Assembly (NCBI GenBank): GCA_905250125.1
Contig: CAJNOL010000347.1
Location: forward strand, 91,573 to 155,572
Direction: 5' to 3'
DNA length: 64,000 bases
DNA from: Rotaria sordida
Taxonomy: Eukaryota; Rotifera; Eurotatoria; Philodinida; Philodinidae
Position numbers and translations under genes: made by a program. The notes under the pieces are model-generated. The model ran no database searches. It saw nothing but the letters and a program-made list of their open reading frames with translations, and was not told the origin of the DNA. How positions within the stretch are numbered: the stretch's first letter is position 1; each line of letters opens with the position of its first letter. Below, one piece after another: positions 51,547 through 62,257 of this stretch.

Positions 51547-52085
51547 GTAATAAAATTTTGATAAGAGCTATTTGTTAGAAAGAGAAGATAAAGACACATG
51601 ATAATAGTATCTTACAGGATTTTTGAGGGTTTAAATCGACCATTTTTGAAAACAAATCTACCTGATGAAGTATTTACAGTAAATTTTCAATGATCAGATG
51701 CGTATTCAAGTCATGAATCGAAGATCTACAAAACTGCGCAAAGCTTAGATGTTAAGATTTGATCGTTCAAAAGTCATAGGTATTCTACTTGAACCTCTAA
51801 GTCAATTTTTCTAGCAATTCCTGCGGAAAAAATACCACAAAACTCATCTTTTTCAGCACTTTTTTGAAGATAACTGATTAAACAAAAATTTGAGAAAACA
51901 TAGTAGAAAAAATTTATGATATACGATTCGATGCATTTTTATCTTCTCTTTCCAATGATAAAAACGTAGCTTTCTATCAAAAGTTATTCGAAAAAAAATA
52001 TCCGACCGCCATTTGAAACTTGCATTCGAGTTATCATCACATATCATAACAAATAGCTCTTGCCGAAATTTTATTACTCGAATAT
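51547..52085. mobile_element. MITE family B, copy 1
   Basis: The right end GAGCTATTTGTTATGATATG (minus strand, 52070 downward) and the left end ATAAGAGCTATTTGTTAGAA (from 51559) are inverted. The internal part 51660-51830, read on the minus strand, aligns with the plus strand at 55125-55290 (AGAATAC.TAT.ACT, AACGAT.AAAT, TGTAGATCTTC), so this is the same family as the 1 kb palindrome at 54600, in opposite orientation. It is shortened on its left arm. Confidence 0.6.
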
Positions 52086-53056
52086 TATTTCAACCAAGAA
52101 AATTTTGTCAAGCTTTCTATACAATATTTAAAATGTAACCATCATGACTTATGAATCGCCCTCAGTAAAATTAAGAAAAGCATTTGTGTGCATGAAATGT
52201 CGAAAATTTTGAAAAGATTTCTCTATAAGTTGCTTCCATTGTAAAATTGACGTTCACTGATTTGATGTTCTTTTCAGTTCATCTTTTGATTAAAATAAAA
52301 ATCGAGAATAAAGAATGATAAAAATTTCATTATATTTACCTCTAACCTCATTCAATGCAATGGTTTGATCAATAAAATATTTCGATAAAGAGTATTCGAG
52401 TTTCGTATGAAAACATGAGTTCGAAAGAACGTTTTTTTTTCTAATTACGACAAGACTTTAATTTCATTTCAGTTGGTTTCATTCAATGAAACCTTGTAAG
52501 TCATGAATAAATTTCAACAATATTTATATAAATGTAAACATCATGTTTTTTGTTTAAAAAAAAGGAATGAAATTGACTTCTTAGTCATTTCTTGGACAAA
52601 CTTACAGGTGTGATTAGTTTGTTCATATAAATATATAAGTGTTTTATCGTTAAAAAACAAACTATCTAAATATTTTTTTCAAAAACAACTAAATTGATAC
52701 ACAAACAATGAACTATTTTTTCTATGATAAAATTATGATATTAATATCTAAAAAACAAAGAAGAGAAATATTAATTAAAAAAAATATTTTTATTTCATAT
52801 CTTATCGCCTATGATTCCATACAAATTAATGTTTATTTGACTTTTTTTTTTCATTTTTTCTTTCTCAGCATAAAATATATATATTCAAGTTGAATTGTAG
52901 TGTTGTTCTTACATTTGACAAGACGTTCGCTACCATAGAGAGTTCTTTATTCTGTTCTACTTCTTCTCAATTTTTTGTTTATTTAGTGTGTTCGTTCTTG
53001 CTGTCGTTAACTCTCACTTCAAATAAGCTGATTGGAATATTCTCTCGGTTTTTTCT

Positions 53057-53165
53057 CTCTCTCTCTCTCCCTCCCTTTTCTTTTTACAACCTCGTTTTGA
53101 TTTCACTTTTACTTCTTCTAACGGTTTTTATTCTTATTCTTCTTCTTCTTCTTCTCCTTCTCTTT
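53057..53165 (+). promoter_or_regulatory. Polypyrimidine tract upstream of the PDZ gene
   Basis: A (TC)n run followed by TTC repeats ends about 85 bases before the ATG at 53248. It may act as a core promoter feature or as the tract before a 5' leader acceptor; an AG (AAATAG) follows at 53214-53219. The function is inferred. Confidence 0.3.
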
Positions 53166-53247
53166 CACTGGTACATCTTACTTGCGGTTTGAACCTCAAT
53201 TAAACACTTAGACAAATAGTAGAAAAAGAAGAAGTGAGAAAGACAAT

Positions 53248-56200
53248 ATGAATGAGAATGATGATTATACATATGTCCAACGACGTCTTTGTGCTGTTAT
53301 GGCAAAATCTGAATGGACATCGTCTCGTATGCGTATGCAAAAAAGTGGTGAAGAATTACGTGAACGTCGAGCTAAATCACATCAAACAGCAAATAAATTT
53401 TTACAAGAACTCCTTGAACAACGAACTGATAGTGATTTAATTGATGATAATGGTGCTGTTGATCGTTATCATAAATTTGTTAAATATAAATCAGCATTAA
53501 ATGATGATACAAATAGTACATTAGATGAATTTAATCGACGTTTACGTGCTTTAAATAATAATCGACGAAATCAAACAATAAAATTAAATAATCAAAATTT
53601 AAATACAATTCAAGAAAAAAAACAACAATTATTGATAAACGATTTACAATCAACAATTGAAGTTCATAATGATAAGAAAGATATAAATGTACAACAAATA
53701 CATTATGAAGAATGTGTATGTAAATATAATAATAAAAAAACTTATTAATAAAATAGCAAATATTTATTACATTAGTATCAATTCCTTCTAATAGTTTAAA
53801 ATAAATCCTTGGTGATTTAATTTCTAGTGAGATCTAATGAAGGAACCTTTCCAGTATCAAATTGCTTTTCAATCGAGGCAATGCCCATTTGATGAATGCG
53901 AGTAAATAATAGAAAAGTCTACAATGATTTGATTTTTCGAGCCTTTTCGTTCTTGAGATATTGAAATTTTACTGGGTTTTTCAACAAAAAGCTGTGATCT
54001 TACGTGAAACATTGACTTTGAAGTTCCGACTTCAAACTTTACATTAACAAAGTTCTCTCATGTGTAAAAATAAATTTTGTTCATATTCTTATATCTCCAG
54101 AAAAGAAATAGTAGAAAAGCTAAAATTTGTACAATCATCAAATGCCATCAAGAAATTTGTTCTCATACAGTTTGCAGTCGAAACTCCAAAGTCAATATTC
54201 CACGTAAGACCACAACTTTTTGTAGGAAAAATCAGTAAAATTTCAATATTTGAAGAACAAAGTCCCGAAAAACTAAATCATTCTAGACTTTTCTACTACT
54301 CTTTAGGTCTCATCAAACAAATATCGTCTTGATCGAAAAGCAATTTGACATGTTGAGAGGTTTCCTCATAAGATGAAGTGTTCAGATCTAGCTAGAGATG
54401 TGCAGGGTAAGCTTTTTTCTTACCCTATATCTTGACTGAGAAAAATTTCCCTAACCTTTACTCTACCCTATCCTGCAGGATAGGGTAACCTCGAACATCT
54501 ATAGACCTAATTCATTCTTTAAGACCATTTTAACTAAAAGGCATCACAATGTTGAATAGTATTTATTTTTAAAGAAGTATTTATTTAGGGAGTACCAAAA
54601 GTAGTGGCGCCGAAAGTATAAAATCTTATAGAGGGCTCGAGGAAATTTTCTTTCTATATATACTGATAGCTCAAATCGAGCTCTATAGTTCTACAATATT
54701 TCATCATCTTTCAGGTGATATCATAACATTGAGAGCATAGTAAAAGTATTGACGGTGACACTTTAATAACGTATAGTAAACTTTAAGAAACTTTCTTTTT
54801 ACATGCAGGGACAGTAAAAAAAAATGCTCTATTTTTCTGTGATATTTCATCACACTTCAACTGATATCATGATAATAAAATTTCGACAAAGAGCTGTTTA
54901 TTATGATATGCGACAGTGACATGAATGCTCATGTTTAAAAAACCGGCGAGTGAGCATGTTTTTTTTAACAACTTTTGACAGAAATAGAATAGAGAACTGC
55001 GATTTTCATCGTTGAAAGAGACGATGAAAATGCATCGGATCGTATATTTTAGCCTTTTCTCGTATAATCTCTGCATGGCGGAAAAATGCGCTTTTTTGTT
55101 ATAAAAATGAAAAAGCAAAAAAATGATTTTTCTACAGTATTTGCTAGAAAATCGACTTAGAATGTCGAGTAGAATACGTATAACTGCTGAACGATAAAAT
55201 ATGAACCACTAATATGTTCACAGTTTGGTAGATCTTCAATTAGCAGTTCATATACACACCTGATAATCGAAAATTCACTGTGAATAACCTATGAAGGTAC
55301 GCTTATTTTCAAAAAACCCGGTTAGAAAGCCATGTAATATACGATGCAGTGTGTCTTTATCTCCTGTTTCTAACGACGAAAATCACAGTTCTCTATCTTG
55401 TTTCTGTCAAAAGTTATTCAAAAAAATGTTCACACATCTGTTTTTTAGACATGAATATTCATGTTACCGTCAGATACCATAACAAATAGTTTTTGGTCGA
55501 AATTTTATTATTATGATATCAGTAGAATAGAGCTCGATTTGGGCTATCAGTATATATAGAAAGAAAATTTTCTCGAGCCTTCTATAAGATTTTATGTCGT
55601 TGGCATTACTGCTTGTAATATACCCTAAGTATATCATTCGATATCTGATAGTCTGTTGTAATCATACATAGAAAAATTAAAACATTCTATCACAATTTCT
55701 TAGATTTATAATTATTTGTTCAAAAAAAAATGACTGTTGACTTTTTTGACATAAGTATAACTTTTTTGTCTAGAATTGCATCTTTATTTTATATCAAAAC
55801 ATTTGAAGAAATTCTTCATTTCATAGACAAAAAAAAATTATTTATCAATCTGAGAAACTTTGGTAGAATGTTTTGATTTTTATATAGATGATTATAACAG
55901 ACATCCAGCTGTCGAATGCTATAAATACAATTGATTTAAGTGGAACTCCCTTTCTAGACATGAAAATCGACATTTTTTTAATTTTTAGTTTTTCATTGCT
56001 AGTACAGTCCCGAAGCTCCATTTGTCCAATGCCATATAAATGAGTAGTCTTCTCGGTTATTTAGTACTTTTATTAAATCTAACTCTCGAAACCTCTAGCA
56101 GCAAACCTCGCTCTACAATTATTCTTTTCTATGTAAAACTCTTCCAATTGGAAATGATTATTCCTAATTCAAAGATACTTAGAGTAGAGGTCCTGGATTT

Positions 56201-59034
56201 GTCACACCGCTAATTTTCGATCACTTAAGTCGGAGAAAACAGTTCTGATACTTATAAAAAATTTGTTTTTTGTTTTCCTCAAGATTAATTTTCGAACAAA
56301 AATTTTTTGTCCCTATGAAATTCAGTAGCCTTTAAAAAATTAGTACTATTTAAAAAACACGTTTTTTGACGGTAGAATATGCACCACAATTTTATCCTAA
56401 TTGCCATAAAAACAATTACAACTCGAAAAAATGAAGTATGGAGTGTTGCGGGGGAAGGGGACTTCTGACCATGTTTGGTCTTTACAATCCCCCCATATCT
56501 TTCTGAAGAAAGCATCTAGGAATTTTGAGTCTATGACAACTTTTGCTTTACTTATCGATATCTATCTGCTTTGAAAGTTCCGTAATTTTTCATCGAGCCG
56601 TTCCCGAGAAACTCCGGAAAAAGGACGGAATCTTCTTAAGATTCGTTCTCTAGCTTAAAATTTCTTTCGCATGATACAGGTCATATATGTCATAATAATC
56701 TTGAAAACTAGTGTTTATAAAATAATTGAAAAAAAATATAAAATGATGACTTTCAAAGTTCATGTTTTATTTCGATTTGAAACCAATAATAAACTATCTT
56801 TTTTTTTTCTCTTTCAATCACACATCTTTTTTCAATAATATTACACATAAAAGAACGATTAAAATCAAGAAAATAATATACTAAAAATCTCACGATTAGA
56901 TTTAATTGAAAATATTCTCAAGATCATTTTAATCAATTCTCCTTTCACTTTCAATTAAAACTAATTATAACTATTTTCTTCGAAATACAAGAAATTGAAT
57001 GTATTTAAATAGCTTCATTAAGATTTTCATCGTTTCTCTTACGTTCTGTTTAATATCGATAAAAAGTTTTCTTATACTTTTTTTTATAGTCAAAGCCATC
57101 TAGAATATTACCAACAATACCTATAACATCAACTCCAAATGATACACCAAATGAATCAACTACTCCTATCTTTAATAACGATGAAATTCAAGAATTATCT
57201 AATGCTCAATCAACACACATATCATTTATTGATAGTCTAGAAAATCATATTGATTCATCTATGCATGAACATAATGCATCATTAGTAGAAAAAGCTGATA
57301 CAATCAATTCTTCAACATCATCATTAAATGATTCAATAACACAAACTGTAGTTGCACCAAAAGCACGTCGACCAGATGGTACTGAAATGATTCTTTCATC
57401 ATCAAAAAGTCCAATATCATGTATGTCATCTAATATATCATTACTTAACCATGTTCATTTTCCACGTTCATTAACATTACGTGGAAAAATTCATATAAGT
57501 TCAGCATCAAAACGACAATTACCAACTCTTCCATGTTTACAATCAAATGAAAAACAACAAAATCAATATGAACAATTTGATATAAAACAATTATATGATT
57601 TACTTGATCATTTAGATAATGATTCTAAACAATATTCAAATACAGATTTTACTAATATGCTTGATCAATTAACATTATCAACTATTATTTATAATAATCA
57701 AGATGAAATAAATACTAATTTTTCAATAGAAAATTTATCATTAATTAATAATAATAATAATAATAATGGAGAAAATATTCTTCCAAATTTATTCGATCAA
57801 TCATTACCACCAAAACAAGAAAAACTTTTTTATACAACATTAACTATTAATATGAATGATTTAAAAAATATTTTTCTATATACAATGACAATAAGTACAG
57901 TACAAATAAGTGCATCAATATTAGTTCCATATTCAATACTTAATGGTCGACGACCTTTTTTACAATGTTCAAAGCAAACACATTTTAAACAAATTCATTC
58001 GAAACAACAAAAATATACATGTCAAGTAACAGCTATTGAATCATCATTAAATATAAAACAACTTCAACAAAATGATATTATATTAAAAGTAAAAAAAATT
58101 ATTCATAAATATTTCAAAAAAAAATATATATAGACGTATAGAGTGTTTGAAAACGGGGATGGATCTAGGATTTGGGAGAAAGAGGGAGGAGATGATCATG
58201 ATTACAAAACGTGTTTTGAGGCCTATTAGAGATCGTCTGTTGAGAAAAATTTAAAAAAAAAAATTTCAGAAGAGATGGACCGAAGTTCTCAGTAGCCTAC
58301 TCTTGCATCCACCATTGACCGGAAGGTCATCTACTAAAAAGAAAAGTATACATTTTCACTGCGGTTAAATCAAATCAAGTAGTTTATTTTTCTGGTAATA
58401 GAGAAGACTTGTAAGTCTTTATTCATAAAGTTAAAGTTTATATGAAACACGATGTAGCTATTGTTGCTGATCCCAGGGAGACTGTTTTATTCTGTCTATT
58501 CTAGGACATATTTCTTCACTATTCTTTTGTTTCATCCTCGAGAAATGCAATAAGGAAGTAGTTTATATATATATATATATATAAACAAGATGTTATTGAT
58601 ATACGGCTTGTGATTGTATGCCGACAATGTCCATCACAGTCTGTAATGAAGGAGAGATGTTACCAAGAATGTCTGTGAGGAGGGAGAAGTAGGTTCAGAT
58701 TTCTATTTCTATACTTCAACATTTCTTTTAGACCGTGATTCGCAATATCTCTTTTTTTTTGAGTTTCGAAAAAAACGAAAGACAGAACTTTTTGCTGAAC
58801 TACTTCAATTTATTTCGTTATTCGAAAAAAGCTACTTAACTAGAGTGTAGATGTATATTTTAGTAGATGACTTGTCGGACATTCTGTAAATAAATTGTTT
58901 TTGTTATTTAGATTAACGATCAATCTGTATGGGGTTTAACTACGAATGGAATTATTGATATTTTAAAACAATATGGCAAACAATCTAATAATTGTTCTTT
59001 AACAATAGCTCGACTATGTCAGCCATTTTTTTAA
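53248..59034 (+). CDS. PDZ-domain protein with coiled N-terminus
   Basis: Predicted exons 53248..53715, 57090..58088 and 58912..59034, all phase 0, give 529 aa. Exon 1 (156 codons) is charged and helical (MRMQKSGEELRERRAKSHQT, then FLQELLEQR, DEFNRRLRALNNNRR) and ends at an excellent donor GTATGTAAAT. Exon 2 is Ser/Thr/Asn-rich with a run of seven Asn. Joining exons 2 and 3 restores a PDZ core: CQVTAIESSLNIKQL, QQNDIILK|INDQSVWGLTT, NGIIDILKQYG and CSLTIARL, matching the GD-I-L-x-I-N-x-x-x-V-x-G-L-T pattern (Asn replaces Gly). The carboxylate-binding loop is not obvious in the 60 residues before. The exon 1-exon 2 link crosses 3374 bp and is the least certain part; without it, exon 1 reads on as a 166 aa frame to 53748. 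The family is not recognised. Confidence 0.6.
54392..54503. mobile_element. Short inverted-repeat element with a perfect 24 bp palindrome
   Basis: The ends AGAGATGTGC and its partner GAACATCT bracket about 110 bases containing several TACCCTA/TAGGGTA units. 54464-54487 is a perfect palindrome centred on CTGCAG. The AGAGATGTGC end is shared with the element at 14113. It lies in intron 1 of the PDZ gene. Confidence 0.5.
54600..55612. mobile_element. MITE family B, copy 2, about 1 kb palindrome
   Basis: The arms are complementary over most of their length: AAAATCTTATAGAGGGCTCG with TTTCTTTCTATATATACTGA on the left against their complements at 55550-55600, then AACTTTTGACAGAAATAGA with GAACTGCGATTTTCATCG near 54965-55010 against 55370-55410. 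It is non-coding. It sits in intron 1 of the PDZ gene, immediately right of the short element at 54392. Confidence 0.75.
58561..58586. repeat. (TA)n tract forming a perfect palindrome
   Basis: GTTTA(TA)nAAC, in the 823 bp intron 2 of the PDZ gene. That intron is otherwise unremarkable. Confidence 0.8.
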
Positions 59035-62000
59035 ATTTTATTATACAAAAAAAAAAATAATTAGAATAAAAAATATATGAATAAAAACAAAGTTACTTAT
59101 GACCGATCGAACACAACTGTTTGTTTTGATAAAAGATGACCGATAGAAGTATAAGTACAATCGAATAAAAAGAACATTGCCAACTGTTGCTTATTGTAAA
59201 AAGTTACATCATATTCAATGTGTTATATAATTTTGTTTTGTATGGAAACATATTCTATGAACGTTGCATAAAACTTAATCGTAATTGTTAATTCAGATAA
59301 AAAAAAAGAAGACATAATATTTGAGAAATGTTTGGTATTGAAATTGTTTCTCTATAATAAATCATACAATCAAAACCTATTAAAATTAATGTTTATAAAA
59401 TTTAATTTTCTGGTATCACATCGAGAGATGACATTCAAGTAGTTAGTTTAGTATAGATTTATATTATTGAGCTATTTGTTTTCATTATTGTAAATTCATG
59501 TAAAGGTAAAATGAATTGAAATTTTGAAATACTGTTTCTTTTTGTTTGTCTCTTCCTAGTCCCTCGAAGATCTTCAATTGGTAATCATTTTTCTTAGTTT
59601 AAATAATAATAAACGTTAATAATATTCGCATTGGATAATCTAATAAAACCATTATTTGTTTGATGTCATAGAAAGTTTGATACTATTTATTTACAAAAAA
59701 AAAATGATTAAAAAACAACCAATAATAACTAATGAAATTAAATATTGCCAAGTTCAACTGTAGATATAGTGTTTGGTTAAATATGTCATTATTATCGTAT
59801 ATATTTAACACTAATTTATTCGAATTAAGGTCGCATGTTTTCTATCAATGATACTAATATGTTTTCTTTGTGATCATATACAGAATAATTAATTTGAATA
59901 CAAATATTTTTTTTTACTGATAATATCAATAAGATAGTTCTAATTATAAATTTGAATAATAGGTCTTTCATTAGGTGAACATGATAAACTATATCATCAT
60001 AATACTAACATATAACAATTCAGTAGTTTAAATATAAAATGCAAGGTGGTGGATAAAAGTTTAATAACAACGTATTTTTTATTTTATTTTTCTATAATGT
60101 TAAACGATGAGTTCAAATCCAGATAGTGATTTTAATAGCCAATGGAGTTTTCTATCTAATGTATCTTATATAAAGATTTCATAGATAAACCATGATGGTA
60201 ATGTTTCTAAAAAACTTTTCAGGTCCCAGAAAACTTTATCTGATCTCTTTATCATCAATACTGTTTTAAAGAGCAGAAAATCCAGAAGAAAGTGAGGAGT
60301 TACTGCATTTTTTACACGGTCTCCATAAAAAGTTAAAAGTACTACAAAAACAGAAACAAAAGAAATTTATCAAAAACAAGCGCCTTTTCCCGATTTTTGC
60401 GATACCGTTAATTTTTTAAAGAAAGGTCATAGAAAATCCGGCGACTCATCATTGTGTTTAGAATTTTGTGCTCTTTAAAATAGCTCCGGCAGAGTCTTCT
60501 GAGACTTGAAAACTACTGTATTTGATTTTTTGAAATCTTGGCATAGAATACATTAGATAGAAAAATCCATTGACTATTGAAATCACTATCTGGATTTGAG
60601 CTCATTGTTTAATATTATAGAAAAAAAAAATGCTGTTGTTAAACATTTTTCCATCATTTTATATCATCAAAAATTTTATTTCTTTATTTTAATATGATAA
60701 ATTCTATAAAATTCAATAGAAATCATAATGATAATATGTACATATTTAAGTAAAATAGAACCATAGAAAAATTCTTTATGAAATATTTGATATTGTAATC
60801 AGATATTGGTTATATCTGTAGTAAATAATAATATAATGAAGACATTGATAAAACTAAAATAAGTAATAGAATGAATACGTCAATGCGTAAAATAAACTAA
60901 TAAATTAAAATTATCTTTTTATTAATCTTAATCTATCATCAATAGGTGATTCATAAAAGTCTAGTATGACGTTAGAAAAAGTAGAAATTAAATCATTTAT
61001 TAATAAAAGAAAAGGAACGTATGGATAACTTCTGACCGCGATTCCATCGTGGTATACCGATGGTAGTGCAAACAAACCTCCAATATGAAAAGTTTTCACA
61101 TTGAGCAGTCAAGAAAAAATGAATGTTCAATTATGATAAACTCATATTGGTCATTTATTATATAAAAGAATGGTTTCGTCTAAGACCTGCACTTTATCAT
61201 TAATTACAAAGTAAAATGTACTTTAAATATATGCAGGAGTCTCAAGAAGTCTTGCTACTAGAGAAAAAATATATACACTTCAATCCTTTTGCCTGATATC
61301 TTCACTACAAATCGAGTTCGATAAACTCTGATCGCAAGCAGCACCCCAAGGTCGATAGGTCTTAATGCAAAGGATTTACGATGAAAGCGCTGGTTTTTTT
61401 CTCTGGGATTCAAAAAAAGGCTTTTTTACCACTTTTCTGGTTTTCCACTATTTAGACGAGTTCATCTCTATTTTCTTATTAACAAATAAAGATTCGTATG
61501 TCTATATTGTATTACAGATAGGATATTTCAATCCGTTGTAATTTTAAGGCACGAGGAAATCTTCATTGTCTGGAATGATCTCAGCATGCATTTCTTCTCC
61601 ATGGATGACTGCAATTGTAAAATTTTCAAGGTAAATGGTTAAAATTATTCGGAGATATCGACCAATTTTCGATAATTCGCATCAACTCTCATGTGAAGAT
61701 TACCCAAAGAATACTATATAAATGAAGTAAACTAAAACCGTTTGATATGCAATTTTTATTAGTCATAGATATAGCACTGAGCTATCGAATGAGACGTCTA
61801 ACGTCATGAGATTTGTTTTCTATGTTGAGATATCCTCGTCTGAAGAAAAAATCTATGTTAACTTTCTAGCTTCTCTGCATGAAGTTCGATCGAGTCTTGG
61901 ATAATCCTTGCGGTCAGAGTTCAACATACTCTATTTGTAGTCAAACTTTGATAGTAAAGGATTAAGCTTTAGATACTTTTTATCTTTTTCATAGTATCCT

Positions 62001-62257
62001 TTTTAAAAATTTACGAATTTGAATGTATCAAAAACAAATTCTCGAAGATCAATTTCTCAAAATCTACCTATTATGTTATTTATTTATTTAAAAAGATAGA
62101 AGAACAAATTATATAATTAAATATCACTTTTTCTCTTTTTTTATTTTTGTAAAAGATAAATTTCTTATTTTAGAGTTTCGACATTGTATTTTGTTTAATT
62201 GATGTCCAAACTGGATGAACCTATACCAAACCAAAAAAAAAAAGTTCATTCTCATTT
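59035..62257. other. Intergenic, 3.2 kb
   Basis: The 3' flanks of two convergent genes (the PDZ gene on + and acyl-CoA oxidase on -). It holds one MITE (60041-60664). A 62-codon minus-strand frame at 60911-61099 has no clear splice context. Nothing else is supported. Confidence 0.5.
60041..60664. mobile_element. MITE family A, copy 2
   Basis: The left end is GGTGGTGGATAAAAGTTTAA and the right end TTAAACATTTTTCCATCAT. The arms match over about 150-170 bp, for example AATCCAGATAGTGATTTTAA and TTTTCTATCTAATGTATC, each with a partner near 60540-60600. It is more complete than the copy at 12170 and non-coding. There is no obvious target duplication. Confidence 0.75.

Larger units (their letters stand above)
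44037..53247. other. Gene-poor 9.2 kb AT-rich stretch
   Basis: Except for the MITE at 51547-52085, I see only AT-rich sequence with homopolymers, an (AT) tract at 45453, a short GGT run near 51434, and a few frames of 60-90 codons without domains or codon bias. Because it lies between genes that both start into it (the nuclear receptor on -, the PDZ gene on +), it is the shared upstream region of two genes and may hold their regulatory sequence. Confidence 0.45.

Noticed and set aside
52890-53192. 100-codon Leu/Phe/Ser-rich plus-strand frame upstream of the PDZ gene
   Set aside because: It is the translation of a pyrimidine tract (TC and TTC repeats), which gives Ser, Leu and Phe by default.
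60911-61099. 62-codon minus-strand frame with protein-like text (LPSVYHDGIAVRSYPYVPFL)
   Set aside because: No matching upstream exon, no clear acceptor, and no family I can name; could be a gene fragment but is not supportable.
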